Shown here piece by piece: positions 17,333-26,041 of a stretch of DNA of 47,997 nucleotides; within the stretch, counting starts at the first letter, position 1; each line of letters starts with the position of its first letter. The DNA lies in the NCBI GenBank assembly GCA_017447185.1, contig JAFSOC010000012.1, positions 1-47,997 of the forward strand. Direction: 5' to 3'. The stretch is from Clostridia bacterium (lineage in GTDB: Bacteria > Bacillota > Clostridia > Christensenellales > Aristaeellaceae). The notes below the pieces were generated by a model that was given only the letters and a program-made list of their open reading frames with translations, was not told the DNA's origin and made no database searches. Position numbers and translations under genes: made by a program.

Positions 17333-17372
17333 ACGGGAACTGTGAAAGGAACCGGGAAGGAAGGAAACGGGA

Positions 17373-17912
17373 ATGGAGAGGAAAACACGGTGGACTGCAA
17401 AGGACCTGGCGCAGATCGGGATGATGACCGCGGTGATGGCGGTCTGCGCGTGGATCACCATTCCCTTTACGATTCCCTTTACGCTGCAGACCTTCGGCGT
17501 GTTTGTCACGCTGCGGCTGCTGGGCGGGAAGAAGGGCACCGTGGTCATCGCCCTGTATATCCTGCTGGGGGTGGTCGGGGTGCCGGTATTCTCCGGATTC
17601 GGTGCGGGGATCGGCGTGCTGGCCGGACCCACGGGGGGATACATCGCCGGATTCCTGCTGACAGGGCTTCTGTACCTGGCAACGAAAAAGATCCGCACGG
17701 CGCGGTGGAAGGAAAACGCGGTGCTTGCGGCAGGGCTGCTGCTCTGCTATATCTTCGGCACCGCGTGGTTCTGCGTCGTAAAAGGAAATGCAGGAAGCCC
17801 CATGGGCTTCCTGCAGGCGGCAGGCATCTGCGTGCTGCCGTATCTGGCACCTGACGCGGCGAAACTGCTGCTGGCAGACCTGATCGCCGTGCGGGTGGGG
17901 AAAATGATTTAA
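17373..17912 (+). CDS. bioY: Biotin transporter, BioY family
   Basis: 179 residues, six hydrophobic helices, the standard length of the S-component of energy-coupling factor biotin transporters. Family segments visible: IPFTIPFTLQTFGVFVTLRLLGGKKG, cut here as the TIPFTLQTFGVFV core, GVPVFSGFGAGIGVLAGPTGGY and the C-terminal YLAPDAAKLLLADLIA. It brings biotin into the cell, alone or with the shared ECF module, which is not in this window. The last four bases overlap the end of the convergent ACT gene. Confidence 0.95.
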   Translation: MERKTRWTAKDLAQIGMMTAVMAVCAWITIPFTIPFTLQTFGVFVTLRLLGGKKGTVVIALYILLGVVGVPVFSGFGAGIGVLAGPTGGYIAGFLLTGLLYLATKKIRTARWKENAVLAAGLLLCYIFGTAWFCVVKGNAGSPMGFLQAAGICVLPYLAPDAAKLLLADLIAVRVGKMI

Positions 17913-18334
17913 ATCTTCAGGCTGTCATCCGAAAGCGTTTCAATACCGGCGGCATGGAGCACGGCCTCGGCGGTTTCCGGATCCTGCACCCGGAGCACCA
18001 CATAGGCTTCCTCCGGGCCGGTGCCCGTAAAGGCATACATATATTCGATGTTCACATTATTCTCGTTGAGGGCCTCCAGGATGGGATAGAGGGCGCCATG
18101 GCGGTCGTCCATACGGGCGGCCACAACGGGGGTGCGGGTGACGAGATACTTTTCTTTCAGAACATCACAGACCTTGTCCGTATCGGTGACAATGGCCCGG
18201 AGGATGCCGAAGTCGTTGGCTTCGGCAATGCTCATTGCGCGGATGTTGGAGCCGGCTCCGGAGATGGTGCCAACGGCATCCACCAGCTGGCCGGGCTGAT
18301 TCATCAGGAAAAGGGAAATCTGCGTAATCGCCAT
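17909..18334 (-). CDS. Tandem ACT-domain protein
   Basis: 141 residues with two ACT domains: ITQISLFLMNQPGQLVDAVG (residues 3-22) begins the first and HGALYPILEALNENNVNIEY begins the second. ACT domains bind amino acids or related small ligands. The gene is 18 bases behind the phenylacetate-CoA ligase gene on the same strand, a pairing common in anaerobes, and probably provides feedback sensing of aromatic amino acid derived acids. This ligand is an inference. Confidence 0.92.
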   Translation of the reverse strand: MAITQISLFLMNQPGQLVDAVGTISGAGSNIRAMSIAEANDFGILRAIVTDTDKVCDVLKEKYLVTRTPVVAARMDDRHGALYPILEALNENNVNIEYMYAFTGTGPEEAYVVLRVQDPETAEAVLHAAGIETLSDDSLKI

Positions 18335-18352
18335 GATGGTTCGCCTCCTTTA

Positions 18353-19660
18353 TTAATCATGCAGTTTGCGCTTATCCACAACACGGACGGCCTTGCCTTC
18401 GCTGCGGGTAATGGTCTTGGGCGCCACGAGGTGCACCTTCGGCCCGATGCCAAGCATCGTGCGCAGGGCGCTTTCGAGGCTCTTCTCCATCTTCTGGATC
18501 TGGGACATCAGGTCGGAGAACTGGTCCGCGCTGACTTCCACATAGACGTCGAAGGTGTCGGTATTGCGTTCGCGATCCAGGACGATCTGGTAATTCGGGG
18601 TGTAGCCTTCCTTGAGCAGGACCGCTTCGATCTGGCTCGGGAAGACGTTGACACCGCGGATGATCAGCATATCGTCGCTGCGGCCCATGGGCTTGCTCAT
18701 GCGCACATGGGTGCGGCCGCAGGAGCAGGGCGTGCGGTTCAGCACGCAGATATCGCGGGTGCGGTAGCGCAGCAGGGGGAAGGCTTCCTTATCGAGTGAA
18801 GTGAATACCAATTCTCCTTTTTCGCCGTCGGGCAGGACTTCTCCTGTATCCGGATCGATAATTTCCGCGTAGAAGTGGTCCTCATTGATATGCATGCCCT
18901 TCTGCTCTTCGCATTCGTAGGACACCCCGGGGCCGCTGGTCTCCGTGAGGCCGTAAATATCGTAGGCCTTGATGCCCAGTTTCTTTTCGATATCCCGGCG
19001 CATTTCCTCGGTCCAGGGTTCGGCGCCGAAGATGCCGGCCTTCAGCTTGTTATCCTCCGGCTTGTAGCCCTGCTCCGCCAGCGCCTCGCCGATATAGGCG
19101 GCGTAGGAGGGGGTGCAGCAGAGGATGGTGGCGCCCAGGTCCATCATGAACTGGATCTGCCGGTCCGTATTGCCGGAGGACATGGGCAGGGTCAGGCAGC
19201 CCACCTTGTGGGAGCCGCCGTGGAGGCCGGAGCCGCCAGTGAACAGGCCGTAGCCGTAGCAGACCTGCACCACGTCTTCCTCCGTGCCGCCGGCGGCCAC
19301 GATGGCGCGGGCCGTGCAGTCTTCCCACAGATCAATGTCGTGCTGGGTGTAGAAGGCGACGACGCGCTTGCCGGTGGTGCCGGAGGTGGAATGGATGCGG
19401 ACGCAGTTCTTCAGGTCCGTGCCCAGCAGGCCGTAGGGATAGGCATCCCGCAGGTCGGATTTGCTGAGGAAGGGCAGCTTTTTGATGTCTTCCACGCCGT
19501 GGATGTCCTCCGGCGTGACGCCCTTCTTCATCATCAGGTCCCGGTAGTAGGGAACGTTGTCCCATACGTGGCGGACCTGGCGAACGATTTTCTCGTTCTG
19601 GATTTCCAGGATTTTCTCGCGGGGGGCGGTTTCAATCTCGGGCTGGTAGTATCTCGCCAT
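18353..19660 (-). CDS. paaK: Phenylacetate-CoA ligase
   Basis: 435 residues from ATG 19660, preceded by AAAAGGAGGA. The frame continues upstream through tandem repeats, but this is not a credible extension. Adenylate-forming enzyme: P-loop HSTSGTTGKR at about 92-101, DIYGLTETSGPG, the hinge SKPMGRSDDMLIIRGVNVFP and a C-terminal lid with the catalytic Lys in the RSEGKAVRV segment. Converts phenylacetate or other aryl acids to their CoA thioesters with ATP, a step in aromatic amino acid metabolism by anaerobes. Operon with the ACT-domain gene. Confidence 0.93.
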   Translation of the reverse strand: MARYYQPEIETAPREKILEIQNEKIVRQVRHVWDNVPYYRDLMMKKGVTPEDIHGVEDIKKLPFLSKSDLRDAYPYGLLGTDLKNCVRIHSTSGTTGKRVVAFYTQHDIDLWEDCTARAIVAAGGTEEDVVQVCYGYGLFTGGSGLHGGSHKVGCLTLPMSSGNTDRQIQFMMDLGATILCCTPSYAAYIGEALAEQGYKPEDNKLKAGIFGAEPWTEEMRRDIEKKLGIKAYDIYGLTETSGPGVSYECEEQKGMHINEDHFYAEIIDPDTGEVLPDGEKGELVFTSLDKEAFPLLRYRTRDICVLNRTPCSCGRTHVRMSKPMGRSDDMLIIRGVNVFPSQIEAVLLKEGYTPNYQIVLDRERNTDTFDVYVEVSADQFSDLMSQIQKMEKSLESALRTMLGIGPKVHLVAPKTITRSEGKAVRVVDKRKLHD

Positions 19661-19709
19661 AAGAGGGTCCTCCTTTTGTGATAAGGTTCTTCTGATAAGA
19701 TTCTTCACT

Positions 19710-19810
19710 GCGTTCAGAATGACACGGGGGGAAGCGTTCAGAATGACACGGGGGGAAGCGTTCAGAATGACACGGGGGAATGCGTTCGGAATGACTCCGG
19801 AATGACGGGG
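19710..19810. repeat. Tandem 24-bp repeat in the leader of paaK
   Basis: Three units start at 19710, 19734 and 19758, each containing GCGTTCAGAATGACACGGGG, and a degenerate fourth follows from 19782. On the minus strand the units translate as repeated 'PRVILNA', ending in the 'VILNAVKNL' type string that is familiar as a spurious translation of dispersed genomic repeats. Confidence 0.85.
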
Positions 19811-19813
19811 GTG

Positions 19814-19880
19814 AAAAAAATCCACCGCCTTTTCAATCACAAAAGGCGGTGGATTATCGCGTACCCTGGACGCTTGTCAA
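19814..19880 (-). promoter_or_regulatory. paaK promoter overlapped by a perfect 15-bp inverted repeat with T tract
   Basis: On the minus strand TTGACA (19880-19875), 16-base spacer, GATAAT (19858-19853). Starting inside the -10 box, AATCCACCGCCTTTT pairs exactly with AAAAGGCGGTGGATT (19817-19855, 9-base or shorter loop), then seven T follow. It has the form of an intrinsic terminator but sits at the transcription start, so it may instead be an operator, or the terminator of a lost upstream gene. Confidence 0.65.
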
Positions 19881-20042
19881 TCCATCGCAATGCTGCTAAA
19901 GAAGAAAGCCGCACTGTACATCATCATTCAAAATCTCCGGAATCCATAATGTGTCATTCGACGGTTGCATGTTACTCCCGGGAAGGGAGCCTGTCAATGG
20001 GGGCGGATGTTTTTCCCGTGTATTTGACCTGCAGAGGAGTAA

Positions 20043-20096
20043 TTGACAGGAAAAGGAAAAGCGTGGTATAAAGAAGTGTTACTGTCGGTGACAGTA
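20043..20096 (+). promoter_or_regulatory. Promoter and candidate operator of the degV gene
   Basis: TTGACA (20043-20048), 18-base spacer, TATAAA (20067-20072). TACTGTCGGTGACAGTA at 20080-20096 is a 7-bp perfect inverted repeat with a 3-base centre, exactly where transcription should start. Confidence 0.7.
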
Positions 20097-20121
20097 CTGC
20101 AACATCAGGGAGGATATAACG

Positions 20122-20985
20122 ATGGCAGCTGAATATATACTGATTACAGACTCCGCGTGCGACATTACGCCGGAGAAGCTGCGGGAGTGGAATGTGGAAC
20201 TGGTACGGATGCCGTTCCTGTTCACGGACGACGGGAAGGAACACCTGGACCATGACCTGTCCATGCCCGAATTCTACGCGCAGATGCGGGACGGCCGGGT
20301 GGCCAAGACCTCCGGCGTGAACCAGGACACGTTTGAAAACGCCTTTACCCCCTTCCTTGAAGCGGGAAAGGACGTATTCTACCTGGCGTTCTCCAGCGGA
20401 CTGAGCGTCACCGCCCAGAACGGAAAGCATGCCGCCGAAGCGCTGCAGGAGAAATTCCCGGAGCGGAAGATCCGGGTGGTGGATTCCCTGTGTGCCTCCG
20501 CGGGACAGGGCCTGTTCGTATACCTGGCGGTGCAGAACCGTGACAAGGGCATGACTATTGACGAGAATGCCGACGCCATGGAAGCGGACAAGCTGCACCT
20601 GTGCCACTGGTTTACCGTGGAAGACCTGAAATACCTGAAGCGGGGCGGACGCATCAGCACCGCCACGGCCCTGCTGGGCACGGCCCTGAACGTGAAGCCC
20701 GTGCTGCACGTGGACAACGAAGGCCACCTGATCAAGGTAACCCAGACCCACGGCCGGAAAAAGTCCATCCGGAAGATGGCGGAAGCCCTGGGCGAATCCA
20801 TTTATCCGGATACCCCCATCTTCATCTCCCACGGCGACTGCGAGGACGACGCGCAGCTGCTGGCGCGGATCCTGAAGGAAGAATACGGCAAGGAAGTCAA
20901 CCTGATCACCTTCGTTGGTTCCGTGATCGGCGCCCATTCAGGCCCGGGCACGCTGGCGCTGTTCTTCCGCGGGAAGGAACGGTAA
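20122..20985 (+). CDS. DegV/FakB family fatty acid-binding protein
   Basis: 287 residues, full-length DegV fold. N-terminal ILITDSACDITPEKLREWNV, then KTSGVNQDTFENAF, the acyl-carboxylate-binding AFSSGLSVTAQN, IRVVDSLCASAGQG and C-terminal VIGAHSGPGTLALFF. These proteins hold a fatty acid and in Firmicutes present it to the FakA kinase for phosphorylation, feeding exogenous fatty acids into phospholipids. No fakA is in the window. ATG 20122 is preceded by AGGGAGG. Single-gene unit with its own promoter and hairpin end. Confidence 0.93.
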   Translation: MAAEYILITDSACDITPEKLREWNVELVRMPFLFTDDGKEHLDHDLSMPEFYAQMRDGRVAKTSGVNQDTFENAFTPFLEAGKDVFYLAFSSGLSVTAQNGKHAAEALQEKFPERKIRVVDSLCASAGQGLFVYLAVQNRDKGMTIDENADAMEADKLHLCHWFTVEDLKYLKRGGRISTATALLGTALNVKPVLHVDNEGHLIKVTQTHGRKKSIRKMAEALGESIYPDTPIFISHGDCEDDAQLLARILKEEYGKEVNLITFVGSVIGAHSGPGTLALFFRGKER

Positions 20986-21000
20986 TCCAAAGACCATATA

Positions 21001-21031
21001 CAGGCCGGGACATGGATGTCCCGGCCTGTTT
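21001..21031 (+). terminator. Hairpin terminator after degV
   Basis: CAGGCCGGGACAT with ATGTCCCGGCCTG (21001-21028), very stable, followed by only TTTC, so efficiency is uncertain. Confidence 0.65.
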
Positions 21032-21070
21032 CATGGAAAAATAAGCGGGGATATTTTTCGGTTTTCATCG

Positions 21071-21100
21071 TTTACAGGAGAAGGATCCGGAAGGTATAAT
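21071..21100 (+). promoter_or_regulatory. Promoter of the SPFH gene
   Basis: TTTACA (21071-21076), 18-base spacer, TATAAT (21095-21100). Confidence 0.75.
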
Positions 21101-21155
21101 CGCATCGTGATCCGGGGATGAGCCCGGACGGGACGCCCGCAAAGGGCAGGAGAGG

Positions 21156-22052
21156 ATGAGGAATATGTCAAGGAAAATGAAGAAGAACCTGATTATCACC
21201 GGTGTGGTGATCGTCGTGCTGCTGGTCGGGTTCCTGACCTGCACGGCCACGGTGGAAACCGGTTATATCGGCATCGTGACCACCTTCGGCAAGGTGGAGG
21301 ATGTGACCCTGGAGGCCGGCCTGCACTTCAAGAGCCCCTTCCAGAGGATCATCGCCATGGACAACAGGGAGCAGAAAACCAGCTTCACCACGGAAGCGTT
21401 CTCCAGCGATATCCAGCAGGTGAACATTATCGGCTCCATCAACTACGCCATTAACAAGAGCACGGCCATGAACCTGTTCAAGGAAGTCGGCACGGACTAC
21501 TTCAACAAGCTGGTGTATCCCCGGATGCTGGAGATCACCAAGGGCGTGTTCAGCAAGTACAGCGCGGAAAACCTGGTGGCCAACCGTGAAAAACTGAGCC
21601 AGGACATCCGGGACGGGCTGTTTGAGGAACTGAAGGATTACGGCATCAACGTGATCAGCCTGAGCATCGAAAACCTGGACTTCACGGATGCCTTCACCGA
21701 TGCGGTTGAAGCCAAGCAGGTTGCCGCGCAGCGGAAACTGCAGGCCGAGATCGAACAGGCCCAGATGACTATGGAAACGCAGCAGCAGGCGGAACGTCAG
21801 CGCATCAACGCGGAAGCCGCCGCGAACGTGGCCAAGATCAACGCGGACGCCGAAGCCTATGCCACCAAGGTGCGCAGCGAGGCGGAAGCCGAGGCCAACA
21901 AGAAGATCGCCGAATCCCTGACGGAGAACCTGATCCGGTTCAATGAGGTGAAGAACTGGGACGGCAAACTGCCCACCTATATGGCCGGCGAAGGCACCAC
22001 CACGGTGCCGGTGCTGCAGATGGGCAGCGATGAGAGCAAGACGAATGAGTAA
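21156..22052 (+). CDS. SPFH/prohibitin-domain membrane protein
   Basis: 298 residues. N-terminal membrane anchor about 10-30 (NLIITGVVIVVLLVGFLTC), then the SPFH domain (about 35-210) with ETGYIGIVTTFGKVED and GLHFKSPFQRI, then a long Ala/Glu/Gln-rich coiled coil (about 195-270) with AQRKLQAEIEQAQMTMETQQ and AEAAANVAKINADAEAYATK. Such proteins oligomerise into rings or scaffolds at the membrane and organise microdomains or regulate membrane proteases. No NfeD or FtsH-like gene is adjacent. Start at 21156 is chosen for the AGGAG spacing; ATG 21165 is possible. Confidence 0.9.
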   Translation: MRNMSRKMKKNLIITGVVIVVLLVGFLTCTATVETGYIGIVTTFGKVEDVTLEAGLHFKSPFQRIIAMDNREQKTSFTTEAFSSDIQQVNIIGSINYAINKSTAMNLFKEVGTDYFNKLVYPRMLEITKGVFSKYSAENLVANREKLSQDIRDGLFEELKDYGINVISLSIENLDFTDAFTDAVEAKQVAAQRKLQAEIEQAQMTMETQQQAERQRINAEAAANVAKINADAEAYATKVRSEAEAEANKKIAESLTENLIRFNEVKNWDGKLPTYMAGEGTTTVPVLQMGSDESKTNE

Positions 22053-22064
22053 CGGATGACCGGC

Positions 22065-22094
22065 GGGCGGGTGTGATATGCACCCGCCCTTTTT
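22065..22094 (+). terminator. Intrinsic terminator of the SPFH gene
   Basis: GGGCGGGTG (22065-22073) with CACCCGCCC (22081-22089), then TTTTT. Confidence 0.9.
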
Positions 22095-22096
22095 CA

Positions 22097-22125
22097 GTGA
22101 CATATGAGGGGAAGTTTGGTATAAT
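22097..22125 (+). promoter_or_regulatory. Promoter of addB
   Basis: GTGACA (22097-22102), 17-base spacer, TATAAT (22120-22125), directly after the preceding terminator. Confidence 0.7.
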
Positions 22126-22190
22126 TTCAAGATGACACTTCAATGGGCGCTTTGCCCGGAACTGATTGATATTTTGGAGGAATCAGGCGG

Positions 22191-25100
22191 ATGGCGAAGG
22201 TTTTGATTCAGACAGGGCGGAGCGGCTTTGCGTGGCCGGTCCTGCTGGACGATGTCCGGAATTACCGCCTGGAGGGCCGCAGGATCCTTCTGTATGTGCC
22301 GGAGCAGATGACGCTGCAGACGGAGCGGGACCTGATCACGGACCTGGACCTGGAAGGCCTGCTGGACCTGGACGTCATCAGCCCGAAAAAGCTGCGGATG
22401 CTGGTGCGGGAGCGGGCCGGCGGCAGCGACCGGAAGATGCTCAGCGAGTCCGGACAGATCATGGCAGTCCACCGGGCCATGAAGGACGCGGACGAGGACA
22501 TGCGATTCTATCAGCACATGACGGACCTGCCGGGGGCGGTGGAACGGATCCGGGAGGGCCTGAACGAGCTGCGGGAGAGCGAGATCACCCCGGAGGAGAC
22601 GGAAGAATACGCAGGGCGGGACGAGATTCCCGGTGCCGTGAAGGCGAAACTGCTGGACCTGAACCGGGTGCGGGACGCCTATGAATCCCTGGTATCAGAG
22701 CATTTCGACGACGAAAAAAGCGCGTGGACCGACACGGTGCAGCGGCTGGAAAAAAGCGGCCTGATGAAGAACGCCGCCTTCCTGGTATACGGATTTGATA
22801 CGGTGCGGCCGGACCTGCGGGAGCTGCTGTGCACCGCGGCAAAGCTGGCATCAGAGGTGCGGGTGATCATCACCTGCGACCTGGACAGCGATAAAATACC
22901 GGACAGGGACATCTTCGGCGAGGCAAACAAAAGCCTGTATCAGCTCTCGGCTGCATTGAAGGAAAACGGCGCGGAGATGGTGCGGGAACATCATGCCGGC
23001 TTCACGCGGGAAGCATGCGACGACATGCTGCGCTGGCTGGAAAAAAGTATCTTTGACGACCGTGTACCCAGTTACAAGGGATATATCGGGGACGCGGTGT
23101 CCCTGTATGCCGCGTCGGACCGGGTGGACGAGGCGGAACAGACGGCGGTGTGCCTGCTGGGATGGCATGCCATGGGCATCCCCTGGGACCGGATGGCGGT
23201 GGCCCTGCCCGGGAACACACCGCTGGAGGGCATCATGCGCTCCCGCCTGCGGCTGAACGGGATTCCCTTCTACGCGGCGGAGAACCGGCCGGCGGCCGCC
23301 CACGGCGTATGCCGGATGCTGACCGCCTCGCTGGAATGCATTACGGAGGGCTATCCTTCGGAGCAGGTGACGGAGGCCGCCATGAGCGGATTCTGCGTGC
23401 TGGAGGCGGAGGAAGCCCGGACCATGACGGAATACGCGGAGGCCCACGGCATCGAGGGCACCCGCTGGCAGCAGCCCTTTACCTTCGGCGCGGACGCAGA
23501 GGCGGCGGAAGCGGCCCGCAGGAAGTTCATCGCGCCTATTGAAACGCTGCGGAAGGACCTGAAGGACGCGGAGACCGCCACGCAGTCCGTGGAGGCGGTG
23601 ATCCGCTTCCTGGAGGCGGAAGGCGCGGGCAAGCGGCTGCAGGAGCGGCAGGAGCTGCTGCTGGAAAAAGGCCTGTACAGCCAGGCAGTGACCGACGCGC
23701 GGGTATGGAAGCTGCTGTCGGAAATGCTGGAGCAGCTGTGGACGCTGCTGGGCGAGCGCCGCTGCGCCATCCGGGATCTGAAGAACATGCTGGAAAGCGC
23801 CCTGGACAACGCTACGGTGACCGTGCTGCCGGAAACGGAGAGCGGCGTGGTGCTGGGCGAAGTGGGCCACCTGCAGGCCGGGGACATGGACGCAGTGATC
23901 CTGGCGGGATGCCAGGAAGGAATCCTGACCGCGCCGGAGAGCGGCTGGCTGGCGGACCGGGACCGGGAGAAGCTGCACGATGATACCGGATATGACGTGG
24001 GCCTGACCCGGACCCGGCGGAACGCGATCCGTAAATATGACTATTACCGGACCATGACGGCGCCGTCCCGCTTCCTGCGGCTCAGCTGGAGCCTGCAGGA
24101 CGAGGGCGGCGGCCCGCTGCAGGAGAGCGGCCTCATCGCCCGGATCCGGGGCATTTTCCCGGAGATCAGAACCGCGGGCGGCATCCGCGGCACGGAGGAA
24201 ATCATCGCGCCCCGGACGCCGCTGAAGGCAATGGAAACTGCCGGGCAGGTGCTGGACGGAAAACAGGAAGGGAAAGAAAAGGAAGGCACGGACGCCTCGC
24301 TGGTGTCCCTTTTGTACAGCGGGAACTACGGCCGGACTGCCCGGATGCTGATCGGGGAAGTAAAGGACGGGGAACGGAAGCCGGTGCTGACGCCGGAAAC
24401 GGCCGCGGAGCTGTTCCGCACGGACGTGGTGAGCATCAGCCGGCTGGAACGCTACGCCTCCTGTCCCTACCGGCATTTCATTGATTACGGACTGCGGCCG
24501 GTGGAAACGGAAACCTATGAATACGACAGTGCGGACACCGGCACCTTCCTCCACGCGGCGCTGGACCGCTACCTGAAGACGGCGGGAAGCAGCCGGGACT
24601 GGCCGAACCTGGACGACCGGCAGGTGGACGGGATCATGGATGGGATCTGCGCGGAGCTGACGGAGGAATGGGAAGGCACGCCCCTGCGGGAGGATGCTTT
24701 GGGCATCTGGCAGGGGGAGGACACGCTGCGGCGGGTTTACCGGGCGGCACATGTGCTGACCCGCTTTGCCGCCAACAGCGATTTCCGGACCATTGCCACG
24801 GAGCAGAGCTTCGGGAAGAGCGGCGGATTGCCGCCCATGGAACTGCGGCTGAAGGACGGATCGAAGGTCACGGTGCAGGGCGTCATCGACCGGATCGACA
24901 CCTATGAGAATGGCGAAGGCCTCTGGCTGCGGGTGGTGGACAACAAGAGCTCCGGGAAGAAGCCGGAGCCTGCGAAGATGGAGGACGGCGAACAGCTGCA
25001 GCTGATGATCTACCTGAAGGCGGCCACCGCTGCCTTCCCGGGGGCGCGGCCGGCGGGTGCTTTCTTCTTCCCTGTGCAGGATGCGGAAATCAACGCGGAG

Positions 25101-25517
25101 GAAACGCCGGAGGCACTGGAAGCCGAGCGGATGAAGAAGGCCCGGATGAAGGGCCTGGTGAACGCCCGGGAGGACGTGGTGCGCGCTATGGACCGGGACC
25201 TGAAGCCCTACTCTGTGGACGAGGTGTTCACCAAGAACGGCGACGTCCGCAAGGGCGCGGACTGGGCCGTGGAGGAGGATGTGCTGCGGGGACTGATGGC
25301 TGCGGCGGAGGAAAAGGCCGCGGAAATCTGCGGCGGGATCCGGGAAGGCCGGATCGACGTGCGGCCCCGGGGAAAAAGCGAGGAGGACGCCCCGTGCCGA
25401 TTCTGCAACTACCGGACGCTGTGCCGGCGGAACCGGGATTCCCTTACGCCCCGGAAGGAGGAAACCACCTTCCGCTCCCTTGCCGGGAAAAACACGTTGC
25501 GTGAAGCGGAAAAATAG
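22191..25517 (+). CDS. addB: ATP-dependent helicase/nuclease subunit B
   Basis: 1108 residues, in the AddB length range. N-terminal half resembles an inactive UvrD-type helicase core (ILLYVPEQMTLQTERDLI is the family's first strand and helix, without a clear Walker A). The C-terminal about 350 residues hold a RecB-like nuclease: RYASCPYRHFIDYGL, then DRIDTYENGEGLWLRVVDNK with the catalytic Asp and Lys and QLQLMIYL. Four Cys for an iron-sulphur cluster are present: Cys of ASCPY and the three in CRFCNYRTLC. With AddA it resects double-strand breaks up to Chi sites. addA normally follows addB but is absent here; a small P-loop gene follows instead. Confidence 0.92.
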   Translation: MAKVLIQTGRSGFAWPVLLDDVRNYRLEGRRILLYVPEQMTLQTERDLITDLDLEGLLDLDVISPKKLRMLVRERAGGSDRKMLSESGQIMAVHRAMKDADEDMRFYQHMTDLPGAVERIREGLNELRESEITPEETEEYAGRDEIPGAVKAKLLDLNRVRDAYESLVSEHFDDEKSAWTDTVQRLEKSGLMKNAAFLVYGFDTVRPDLRELLCTAAKLASEVRVIITCDLDSDKIPDRDIFGEANKSLYQLSAALKENGAEMVREHHAGFTREACDDMLRWLEKSIFDDRVPSYKGYIGDAVSLYAASDRVDEAEQTAVCLLGWHAMGIPWDRMAVALPGNTPLEGIMRSRLRLNGIPFYAAENRPAAAHGVCRMLTASLECITEGYPSEQVTEAAMSGFCVLEAEEARTMTEYAEAHGIEGTRWQQPFTFGADAEAAEAARRKFIAPIETLRKDLKDAETATQSVEAVIRFLEAEGAGKRLQERQELLLEKGLYSQAVTDARVWKLLSEMLEQLWTLLGERRCAIRDLKNMLESALDNATVTVLPETESGVVLGEVGHLQAGDMDAVILAGCQEGILTAPESGWLADRDREKLHDDTGYDVGLTRTRRNAIRKYDYYRTMTAPSRFLRLSWSLQDEGGGPLQESGLIARIRGIFPEIRTAGGIRGTEEIIAPRTPLKAMETAGQVLDGKQEGKEKEGTDASLVSLLYSGNYGRTARMLIGEVKDGERKPVLTPETAAELFRTDVVSISRLERYASCPYRHFIDYGLRPVETETYEYDSADTGTFLHAALDRYLKTAGSSRDWPNLDDRQVDGIMDGICAELTEEWEGTPLREDALGIWQGEDTLRRVYRAAHVLTRFAANSDFRTIATEQSFGKSGGLPPMELRLKDGSKVTVQGVIDRIDTYENGEGLWLRVVDNKSSGKKPEPAKMEDGEQLQLMIYLKAATAAFPGARPAGAFFFPVQDAEINAEETPEALEAERMKKARMKGLVNAREDVVRAMDRDLKPYSVDEVFTKNGDVRKGADWAVEEDVLRGLMAAAEEKAAEICGGIREGRIDVRPRGKSEEDAPCRFCNYRTLCRRNRDSLTPRKEETTFRSLAGKNTLREAEK

Positions 25518-25525
25518 CGTATAAT
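25497..25525 (+). promoter_or_regulatory. Promoter of the small P-loop gene
   Basis: TTGCGT (25497-25502), 17-base spacer, TATAAT (25520-25525), overlapping the 3' end of addB. Confidence 0.65.
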
Positions 25526-25561
25526 TACAGCAGAGAAATATCCATTAAGGAGGCGGTTTCC

Positions 25562-25972
25562 ATGATACAGGTGATAGCAGGCAAGAAGGGCTCCGGCAAA
25601 ACGAAGCGGCTGATTGACCTGACCAATACGACCGCGAAGGAAGCGGAACACGATGTAATTTTCCTCGATGACGACAATCGCTACATGTTCGACGTTGACC
25701 ACAAGGTTCGTTTCATCAACGCCGAAGATTATCATATTCACAGCGCCGATATGTTCATCGGCTTCCTGTGCGGCATGCTTTCCTCCAATTTCGACATCGG
25801 CACTGTTTTCATCGATGCTTTCCTGAACCTGTGCCACACGGAACTGCAGGACACCGAAGGAATCGTGAACACCCTGTCCGAGCTGGGCGAGAAACACGAT
25901 GTCGATTTTGTGCTGAGCCTGAGCGCCGATCCGAACGAACTTCCCGAGCATCTTAAAAAGTACCTGATCTGA
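25562..25972 (+). CDS. Small P-loop ATP-binding protein
   Basis: 136 residues, ATG 25562 after AAGGAGGCGG. Walker A AGKKGSGKTKRLID at residues 6-19 and a hydrophobic strand IGTVFIDAF that may serve as Walker B. Similar small clostridial proteins are often labelled twitching motility or PilT-like, but the protein lacks the other PilT motifs and the name is not informative. No partner gene suggests a role. It has its own promoter and terminator. Confidence 0.8.
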   Translation: MIQVIAGKKGSGKTKRLIDLTNTTAKEAEHDVIFLDDDNRYMFDVDHKVRFINAEDYHIHSADMFIGFLCGMLSSNFDIGTVFIDAFLNLCHTELQDTEGIVNTLSELGEKHDVDFVLSLSADPNELPEHLKKYLI

Positions 25973-25985
25973 GGAGTTTTGAGCA

Positions 25986-26009
25986 AAGAGGCGCGAGCGC
26001 CTCTTTTTT
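25986..26009 (+). terminator. Intrinsic terminator after the P-loop gene
   Basis: GAGGCG-CGAG-CGCCTC followed by TTTTTT (25988-26009). Confidence 0.92.
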
Positions 26010-26041
26010 CGAGAAGACACTGAAGCAAGGAGACAAGAAAT

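Noticed and set aside
19661-19840. N-terminal extension of the PaaK frame through the tandem repeats
   Set aside because: The extension encodes repeated PRVILNA and lies before a perfect ribosome site at the family-typical start 19660.
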